The notes beneath the pieces are model-generated. The model worked only from the letters and a program-made list of their open reading frames with translations. It ran no database searches and was not told where the DNA came from. Of a DNA stretch of 64,000 bases, positions 57,141 through 64,000 are shown one piece after another (the stretch's first letter is position 1; each line of letters begins with the position of its first letter). The stretch spans positions 682,001-746,000 of the forward strand of contig JAITYX010000120.1 in NCBI GenBank assembly GCA_021018815.1, written 5' to 3'. Source of the DNA: Talinum fruticosum (taxonomy: Eukaryota > Streptophyta > Magnoliopsida > Caryophyllales > Talinaceae). The position numbers and the translations under genes are program-made.

Positions 57141-58391
57141 AATAAATAAGTAAATAAATAAATATATAAAAATAAATGTAAAAATGAAATAAATAAACCA
57201 GATTGTTTTTGAAGGAAAAATCCAGACATGATTTATCCGGAATTATTTACAAAAAAAAAAAAAAGAGGCGGTTAAGATCAAAATAATCGGGCAAGTTCAA
57301 TTTCAATTTCCTCACTTGTTTGCCCTTGTCTACCTCCCCTGTGCTCCCCTGCCTCTCCCTCCTCGCGGACGCCTCCCTTCGCTGCCGCTGCCTTCTCCGG
57401 CCACCCAGCACAACCGACGCCGACCGGAAGACCGGCGCCGGCCATCCCTCATCCCGCTCCGTCTCGCTCTCTCCCTCCCTTGTGCCCTCGCTATCTTCCT
57501 CTCTCTCTTACCGCGTTCTGCTCCTCCTTTACCGCGGGCCACTTAGCAGCCAATCCCAGCCGCAGTGGCCGCCGGAGTTAGTCGCCGCCCCGCCCAGTGG
57601 TCGCCGGTGCAGCCACCGCACACCACCAGCCCTGCTTGTCCTCCTTGACTTCTCCTCTTCAAATTTGAAGGTAAAACGCTAAACCCTAAATTATCAAGTT
57701 TCTGATTTATTTAAGCAATTGTAATTGCAAATTGAAGTATATGACTTAAAAGTATGTTGTTGAGTGAATTTGAAGATCGATTTTGAGAAATTGGAATTGG
57801 TGTGGATGATTGAGTTGGGGCATTTTGATGGATTGATTGTGTATGAACATGAACGAATGTGGTTTCTTTTGGAAAATTATAATTTAGTGAATAAGATTAG
57901 GGATGGTTATATTGAACAGACGAAGGCGAATGAATATAATCTCTCTTGTAAAATTTTGACCGATGAATTGAATTGGGAAGTAAATTGGCGTGAATGTTGA
58001 GAAATTTGATGGGTTAGTTACATTTTGTAATTAGATAGAATTGAACATAAAGGAAGAGAAAAATATGCAGGGAGATTGAAGTTGGATAATAGATTGTGTA
58101 GGAGGCATGTGGGAAATTTGAACACTTGGTATACCTAATTTCGTTGTGAATGAGATTTTGTTGAAAAAATTGCTTATAACCTTAAGGTCGTATACGTATG
58201 AATTTTGAGCAATTAAGTAAATTGTGGAATTATTTAATCATGGGAAGGACATTTGATGGGTTAATGTAATTATTTAATCATGGCGCTTGAATATGTCGAA
58301 ATGAGAGTTGAGCTAGCTATAAGGATTGAAAATAGCGCTAAAATGGGTAAACTAATCAAATTAGTTGTAATTAATAATAACAATAATAGTA

Positions 58392-58462
<71 letters not shown>

Positions 58463-58522
58463 TATAACAGTAATAATAATAACAATAATAACTACGAAAG
58501 GTTTAAGTACTTATATATATGC

Positions 58523-58606
<84 letters not shown>

Positions 58607-59830
58607 ATATGTATTTTCATTTTTCTTGATTTGAATCCATAACGCATTACATCGTGTGAATATCATTGCTTGGTCTAATCGACTACTTTAACGAGTGCGT
58701 GCATAATTAAGATCTAAAAGGAATTAGCGCAAGGGAGCTGAGTAATAAAAATCTTAGTTCAATCGATTACTTAATAAATAAAGAAAATGAACCAAATTGC
58801 CAACGATTTTACGAATTCAATTATGGAACTCTAGAGAAGCGTTATTAACAACAAAAATCTATTTGAAATAGAATTGAGGCCACTTCATTGTCGACTAGCT
58901 GGTAACTTAAATTTTTATTAAAAGGGGAGAAACAAACATTATTAATTCAGGTATGTTCATTGCCTGTACCCTTCGAAAATTCACATATTTCAAGCAAATC
59001 TCAACATTTCTTATATAAATAACTAATAACGAATCATTTGAAAAATCAAGTTTTGTCACCTAATTAAGTGGTCCCCACTCAATTATCAATTATCGGGGCT
59101 TATGCCCTTCAATTCCACCGCGCGGCTACAACTCGGGTTATCGGTCGACCGGGAGGTGTGCACCTTACTAAGATCGTATCAATTATCAAAGGGTTCCACT
59201 TTCGGATAATAACCTAGCAAGCAAAGTTTTAAAGCATATTCTCTCCCCTGATTTCAAACTAAAATGAATTGAAATGCGCGTGCTTAATCAATGTGTTTCA
59301 AAATTATTTGACTCGTGCGGGGATGTTCGTGCTGAGTTTCGACTCATTCTTCGAATTATTTTGATGTTTTTGTTTTTAGGAAAAGCATCTGTGAACATCC
59401 CTTCACCTAAGAAGCTTGACGGTAGCAAGACTTAGTTGGATACTTCATTATCATTGTTCGTGATGGATTAGATGCTCGCAGTGAGTCTCATCCTCGCTAA
59501 TTTTGGGTTTGATCTTGGGTTGTAATTCAATATTGTGTATTTCCTATCGCAAACTGTTGTATTGGCCGCTAATATCTATAAATATGTAGCGAACTGTACT
59601 TTGGGATTGGTTTACTTAAGTAGTAGGCATGACACCCTGCGACGTAGCATTTAATGTTTCCACGACTTGTCGAAGCATAACTAATGGACACTGGTTATTA
59701 TGGTATTTTAATTCGACCTTGTCCTTTTGTTAGGGTGGCGGTAACGCCTTCAATCATTAACTTCCACTGCGACTTTACCTAATATTCTCGAATTAGGGAA
59801 TTATTAAGTAATGGTAACTGGGGCGTTACA
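56870..59830 (+). repeat. 3' LTR of chromovirus
   Basis: Starts CGTAACAACCC (first base mutated from T) and ends GGCGTTACA. It is collinear with the 5' LTR, including the GC-rich island (about 57320-57660), intron-like borders (57671 and 59379) and microsatellites. A long (AT)n run at 58528-58599 is only a few units long in the 5' LTR. Confidence 0.92.
58528..58599. repeat. (AT)n microsatellite in chromovirus 3' LTR
   Basis: About 72 bases of pure AT. The homologous place in the 5' LTR (38772-38784) has about 13 bases. Confidence 0.93.
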
Positions 59831-59835
59831 TAGGG
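59831..59835 (+). repeat. Target duplication of chromovirus, right copy (TAGGG)
   Basis: Identical to 37088-37092. Confidence 0.92.
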
Positions 59836-60366
59836 TCTTAATGTGTCTCGTTCGGAAAAGAAGGACTTGGTTTTAACAAGGAGGAGGAATCTAACTCCTA
59901 CTCGGATGCTTTCAAAAATGATTCTAGAACCGTGAAGTTCAAGAAGGTCGAGCACGATCCTATTCATAAGAATGAAAAGAGGATTGAGCCCACTCTAGCT
60001 TACAAGAGAAAATCTTCTCCACCAGTTTATAAGAGAAAAGATTTTCAAAAGAAAGAGACATAGACTCAGTTTTCTAAAAGGAAGACTCGGAATTAGACCA
60101 AACGCAAAGTTATTCAAATCCGGGTTCCCAAGAGTCTTCATCCTTAGAAAAGGACCACAGTAAAGAGAGTTACTAGGTTCGTTAGAGGAAGTAAGAAAGG
60201 TTAGTTTGTTTCTGTCTTGCAGGTAGCTCAAAAAAGAACAAAAGGGCATTGGTACCTAGACATTGGATGCTCACGCCACATGTCGGCAGACTCAAGACTC
60301 TTTTCCGAGTTAGAAGAGTACAAGGGAGGCAAAGTCACATTTGGAGACGATAGCAAGGGCAAGATA
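59836..60366 (+). pseudogene. pol: Copia O gag end and protease/pre-integrase start
   Basis: It continues the gag interrupted at 37092 and aligns with element B from 26748 on. Toward the end WYLDIGCSRHMSADS and LFSELEEYKGGKVTFGDDSK (about 60252-60360) are the protease/pre-integrase motif; in the DSG-like triplet Ser has become Ile. The alignment ends at 60366 within the KGKI motif, where Tat sequence begins. The rest of pol is missing. Confidence 0.82.
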
Positions 60367-61571
60367 AAATTTTTCCGGGCATACTTATGAGGTCAATTTT
60401 GAGTTTAAAGAGACATATTGACGTCACACGGTTGAGGGCTGATCTCAAGAACCCAATATTATGAATGGAGGACCGTTGAAGGTAGATCCTAGCCAGTGAC
60501 ATAGAGGTCGAAAACATGGGATTATTTGTTGAACAGGGAGAAAGGCGCAAGAAGTACTCGTACAACCACATCCGCATCATCACAAATCAAATAAGATTTT
60601 TATCCACGAAGGTGAAAAATATGTAAGAAGGAAATGACGAATATGAGCATACATCAATAATCTTCCACAAATGACACAATGGAACATAATTCGTTGAATC
60701 TACCTCGAGGCTTTGTGTGTCGCACATTGTTACGGAGACCCTTAATGTGGCCGGTATATGTAGGAGCACCCCGGTTAAGATCCTTTATTTTATCAAGGTT
60801 CACTAATTTCACCAAATAGTGAACGTGAACCTTGGAGGCTTTGTCGGAAAAGAGCACCATACTCAATAAAAGGGTCACTGGAATCCGAACTAGTTCGGAA
60901 GAATGGCGAACCCAAAACTAAGCATCCTCAAAAGCGCCCAAAAGAACAGTGTATTTAAAGCAATTTTCTTAAGGAAACCTATTAGCTACAGGACCGAAAG
61001 GGCGGCAAAGGTGGTCACAGTTCTTGTACAAATTCTCGTCATAAGCTAAAAGCTCCCCGAGAAGCCCAAACCAGGACATAACAGCAAAATCAAAAGGAGT
61101 TATGGTCATTTCCCAGAAGGGAAGGTGTAAAGTGTAGGTGGTATCCCAAAAGCACTTAGTAATGGACCTAATACGATCCCACTCTCTCTTATCACAATGG
61201 TGATTCAAAGTAAGGAAAAGAGAACCAAACCCGACATTATTCATGACATCTTCTAAAGGGTAGTTCCTTTCTTTACATGTTTCTATGAACTTAGGAATTG
61301 CTTCACTACTTCGAATTGTGCCCTTCTGTAAGACAAAAATCCAACAAGATTTTCGAGTAAAAGAACTACCCTAAATTAGCAAAGGAACAATGTTAGCCAA
61401 CTAGTTTACCGAAGGAGTGATAACAGGAGAAGAAGCGTGACTCTCGGCCTCCACCAAGAGGTCATTTAGGTTCCACTCGTTCTGTGCACACCATTCCTAT
61501 TTGAGGAAGTTATCTTGGATAAGTTTTTTTATTTTTGACCTACCGGCAAGATGAGCTATTCTTCTAGACAT
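60367..61571 (-). pseudogene. Antisense plant-mobile-domain ORF of Tat element
   Basis: The ATG at 61571 (minus) starts MSRRIAHLAGRSKIKKLIQD. The best piece, 61244-60969, reads KCFWDTTYTLHLPFWEMTIT and PFDFAVMSWFGLLGELL, which matches the plant mobile domain (PMD; family pattern F..x.THTFHLPFGEMTITLxDxAxLxGLxxxG). Next, LLLSMVLFSDKASKVHVHYL with LVNLDKI (60878-60800) and MWLYEYF (about 60570) fit later PMD blocks. PMD proteins are known as host factors and as cargo of Tat-lineage and Mutator-like elements. Stops occur at about 61499 and 61403 and the C-terminus is cut by copia O at 60366. Its function in the element is not established. Confidence 0.8.
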
Positions 61572-61690
61572 TTTTGAACAAAGACTTTGGAAACCAATTA
61601 GTTTTCAAGAAGAACAAATTAAGAGAGCACAAGAGCAAGGCAAGAATGTAAGAGAAGGACCAAGTGTGAAAAATTAACACATCAAGCACC

Positions 61691-61700
61691 CTTTTTATAG
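61691..61700 (-). promoter_or_regulatory. Antisense TATA box for the PMD ORF
   Basis: On the minus strand CTATAAAAAG lies about 120 bases before the ATG at 61571, a normal plant TATA-to-ATG distance. It suggests that the antisense ORF has its own promoter. Confidence 0.55.
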
Positions 61701-61996
61701 GCCCATTCGGTTAAGCCAACAAAGCATACAAGACAAGAGAGTAAAAAGTAGTGGGAGACCAAGGGAATCCGATAGAGCATGCCGAGGCCCGGGCCTACCA
61801 AAGGCTGGTTAGCTCCGACCATGAGACACCGTGGTGTCCCATCGCCGACAGACTTTGCAGCCTTAGCTTGTGGCATAGCTTGTGGAGTCCTATCGGTTGT
61901 GGCATTATCCGGTTTTGTCTCTTTTTTTCCAATTCAATCTCAACATATCTAGCCTGGTTTTTCCTCAGCTCGCTTCGACGACTTGCTAAGAGCAAC

Positions 61997-62018
61997 CCTA
62001 GGTCATTTGTGACCTAGG
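61997..62018. promoter_or_regulatory. Dyad symmetry just upstream of Tat LTR TATA
   Basis: Arms CCTAGGTCA (61997-62005) and TGACCTAGG (62010-62018) are perfect inverted repeats with a 4-base spacer, ending 8 bases before the TATA box. The arms contain TGAC cores, a common plant factor-binding word. The role is inferred. Confidence 0.6.
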
Positions 62019-62025
62019 TCTCTCC

Positions 62026-62034
62026 CTATAAATA
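62026..62034 (+). promoter_or_regulatory. TATA box of Tat LTR
   Basis: CTATAAATA followed by GAGAGC. The inverted LTR copy has the same CTATAAATAGAGAGC on the minus strand (63747-63733). Confidence 0.7.
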
Positions 62035-63216
62035 GAGAGCCTTGGTTCTCATTTCGATAATGGCTTTGTCATATGTGTTATGATGCAGAAAGCTAACTCG
62101 AGTACACATTCATTAATGTCACTCTGCTGAAAATCATCCTTACATTCTTCTCTTTTCCACTTATCTCCATTGAATTTGTGCAAGGAGCTAAAAACATTCA
62201 GTTATTATGATCTTAGGCTTTTATTCAACTGATCTTTCCAACTCCCTACAAGCTGACCTTTTCCAAGATTTATAAAAACAAACCCAATCCTTGGATTCGT
62301 CACTGTCGTATAAAGAGATCCAATGTAAAGATCTAGATTAGCAGGTGGGACATCGTAAGAACAACCATTCGCCTTCGACAGCTTATTTAATTTATGCTTT
62401 TTATTGCTTTCAGTATTATGGATCAAAGAGATGTAATCGCATTTTAATTCCTCCTTGCTCGATGTAATCTTCTAGTTTTCCGCTTTTTTATTCTACTTTC
62501 TTTATTGCTTTCTTTACTACTTTCTTTATCTCATTCCTTTATAGCTGTTTTTATTTTCGTTTAGCATGTTGATTGCTTGAGTTTGGCATGTGTTTTTAGT
62601 ATACTACTCAAATTAGTAATGGTCATCTTCGAGATGGGCATAATGGAAGAGTTTTCTTAAATTTTGTGTCCTCGCCTCCAAATCTTTTAGCCGTTTGCAG
62701 TCTTAGTTTTCCCATACTAGAATCGGAGAAGCAAATCTTTATCTTTTGTTTTTGTTACTTTTTCTTTCTTAAAACCGACTGGCGACTCCTCGTTTTGCTC
62801 TATTTCTATTTAAATTGCATCTTGGCTATTTTTTGATTGTAGGATAGCAAACAAGAATTTTGCATCTGCCAGCAAGGGTAGAGCCCGCAGTGATCTCCTC
62901 TATTGTGGCCTCTAACCAGGGAATAGTTAACTAGCGCGGCTTCGGTACAAACCGGTGTTTTGACACTAATTTGGCCCTAAACCTCGTGGTAAACCCTAAT
63001 TTCATCTTTTGGTTAAGAAATCATATCTTAAGAATTCTAAAAATAATTAATAAAACTGCCATTTAAAGTTTGCCTAATTAGAGATCAATCCCTACTTTCA
63101 AATATTCATCTTCTAAGATCCTAAATCATTTTCAAACCCCATTTTCCTCAAAACCCTAACGCCAAGGTAAATGTGGGGAAGCACGGCCTTATCCGGTTTC
63201 GACCGCAGTTCCTACA

Positions 63217-64000
63217 CATAGTAAGATACAAAATTTTACAATCAAAGCATGCTAATGAAAGCTATACAAGTAGATATAAAAAGTAATTAAACGAAAGCGA
63301 TAAAGAACGAAACGAAAGCAAAAGAAAACGAAAATGAAAATGAAAACAAAAAGGTTATACCGGGCAGGGAGTAATTAAATACCATTACATCTTTTCTTCA
63401 CAATACTAAAAACGATAAATAAAGAAATTAACAAATTGTGGTTTGAAGGTCAATTTGATGCCCTTAGGTTGTCCTACCTTCTTATCTCGATCTTGAATTT
63501 GATCTTAAATTGCGACGAGGATGACTAGAAAGATGCTTTTATGAATTTTTGTGAGAGTTGTTTGATGTTGATGACTGATGAAGCCTTAGGAATTAAGTGT
63601 GGGAAGTATAATGAGAATAAGCTAAAAAGAAACTAAGTTATCGGAATACAAGAAGATGCATTCGGTAACTCTTAATTTGGCTACTGATAGTATAACGCAT
63701 AGGGATGAGTCGTATGCAAAATGATAGCCTAAGCTCTCTATTTATAGGAAATGATAAGGTTACAAATTACTTAGGGTTTTGGGTTAAGATAGTTTATAGT
63801 ATTCTAATTCCATGAGATTGAAGATTAATTTGAATTCAAGAATTCGAATTTCTATTCGGCAATTATTAATTCTCTCTCTTTATGTTAGTTATTTGAGATT
63901 TCTCAATAGTTTTTGCACCTATGTTCATTAAAATTTGTGAGTTGTTCGAGTATGATGATTAGAGGCTAAATTTTCCACTTAGGTTGGCGCTAATCCCAAT
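63217..64000 (-). repeat. Inverted fragment of a second Tat-type LTR
   Basis: On the minus strand it carries CTATAAATAGAGAGC (63747-63733), then CTCATCCCTATG, AAGAGTTACCGAATGC, TACTTCCCACACTTAATTCC and ACAACCTAAGGGCA. These match in order the 5' LTR piece at 9740-9990 (CTCATCCCTTACT, AAGAGCTACCGAATACC, TACTCCCTACATCC, ACAACCTTAGGGCA). It is cut at 63217 and runs off the window at 64000. No gene is visible. Confidence 0.75.

Larger units (their letters stand above)
37093..59830 (+). mobile_element. Tekay-like Ty3/gypsy chromovirus, split by copia C
   Basis: LTRs of 2923 and 2961 bp begin with (or one base from) TGTAACAACCC and end GGGGCGTTAC(A/G), with perfect TAGGG target duplications. Inside are a tRNA-iMet-type primer site, gag, protease, RT, RNase H, integrase and a chromodomain-like C-terminus. 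The EEQP..ILDYRV..LRNKSIPLVKV.W pattern is typical of Tekay/Del-type chromoviruses. Copia C (44000-54935) lies in the RNase H. Without it the element is 11,802 bp plus one target copy. All genes carry stops. Confidence 0.9.
23205..60366 (+). mobile_element. Sirevirus-type copia element O, split and 3'-truncated
   Basis: Its parts are: 5' LTR in two pieces (23205-23640 and 34502-35592), primer-binding-like site, gag (35651-37092) and the gag end to protease region (59831-60366). Copia B sits inside the LTR and the chromovirus inside gag. After 60366 the sequence changes abruptly to the Tat antisense ORF, so pol, the third ORF and the 3' LTR are lost. The five bases before the LTR are GGGCA, with no partner because the 3' end is missing. 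Confidence 0.85.
9727..63216 (+). mobile_element. Outer Tat-lineage Ty3/gypsy element, heavily nested and decayed
   Basis: Left half (9727-15158, continuing at 23113-23204): 3' part of the 5' LTR, gag, protease, RT and start of RNase H. Right half (60367-63216): antisense plant-mobile-domain ORF and 3' LTR. An antisense extra ORF between pol and the 3' LTR is known for Tat-lineage elements such as Retand. The stretch 9950-11001 aligns with about 62330-63216, and both end GTTCCTACA or similar, supporting an LTR pair. The C-terminal RNase H and integrase are missing. Athila, copia O and everything inside O account for most of the length. That both halves come from one element is my inference. 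Confidence 0.68.
61740..63216 (+). repeat. Tat-type 3' LTR (left boundary approximate)
   Basis: From about 62100 it aligns with the 5' LTR piece at 9727-11001, ending CAGTTCCTACA. The upstream part holds a TATA box (62026-62034) and must contain the U3. The start is uncertain: a purine-rich GTAGTGGGAGACC near 61747 could be the polypurine tract. If instead the LTR ended near GGCGACTCC at 62782, the last 430 bases would be leader. Confidence 0.62.

Noticed and set aside
60969..61244. A host PMD gene unrelated to the retrotransposon
   Set aside because: It lies antisense between Tat pol and the Tat LTR with its promoter at the LTR edge, the known place for extra ORFs in Tat elements, and it has stops; a captured element ORF is the simpler reading.
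1..64000. tRNA, rRNA, CRISPR array or bacterial operon
   Set aside because: No cloverleaf, rRNA core word or regularly spaced direct repeats seen. All regular repeats are microsatellites, LTRs or the Athila palindromes.

Overview
This 64 kb window is plant (angiosperm) nuclear repeat DNA. The evidence is the set of plant-specific LTR-retrotransposon lineages: Ty1/copia of Sirevirus type, and Ty3/gypsy of Athila, Tat and chromovirus (Tekay-like) type. The LTRs carry plant-style TATAAATA boxes and the DNA is AT-rich. I see no intact host gene, tRNA, rRNA, CRISPR array or bacterial feature. Nearly every coding region is a decayed retrotransposon gene broken by stops and frameshifts. The species cannot be determined from this sequence.

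Layout. Positions 1-9726 are a cluster of rearranged fragments of one copia family, including inverted pieces. Positions 9727-63216 are best read as one old Tat-lineage gypsy element (5' LTR piece 9727-11001, gag, protease, RT, part of RNase H, then an antisense plant-mobile-domain ORF and a 3' LTR ending at 63216). Younger elements are nested inside it. An Athila element (15159-23107, target duplication ATTAC) splits the Tat RNase H. A copia element 'O' starts at 23205. Its 5' LTR is split by a complete copia element 'B' (23641-34501, target duplication ATCGA/ACCGA), and its gag is split by a Tekay-like chromovirus (37093-59830, target duplication TAGGG). The chromovirus RNase H is split in turn by copia element 'C' (44000-54935, target duplication CGTGT). 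The nest is four deep: Tat, copia O, chromovirus, copia C. Removing each insert with one target copy rejoins the interrupted reading frame or LTR, which supports the reconstruction. Positions 63217-64000 are an inverted fragment of another Tat LTR.

The copia family is the most notable. Besides gag and pol it carries a third ORF between pol and the 3' LTR, seen in three copies (starts at 1730, 30952 and 51256). Each is preceded by a leader with its own TATA box and a pyrimidine-rich tract. The encoded protein has a basic, nuclear-signal-like start, a region resembling the 'putative plant transposon protein'/env-like proteins of SIRE-type elements, a coiled coil and a highly charged C-terminal part. 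Other points of interest are repeated inverted motifs in the Athila U3, an intron-like segment inside the chromovirus LTR, an antisense plant-mobile-domain ORF with its own TATA in the Tat element, and recurrent copy-to-copy differences at CTG/CAG-type sites that often break frames and may reflect methylation-linked mutation or sequencing error.

No element here looks autonomous. All calls rest on reading protein motifs, LTR termini, primer-binding sites, polypurine tracts and target duplications by eye.
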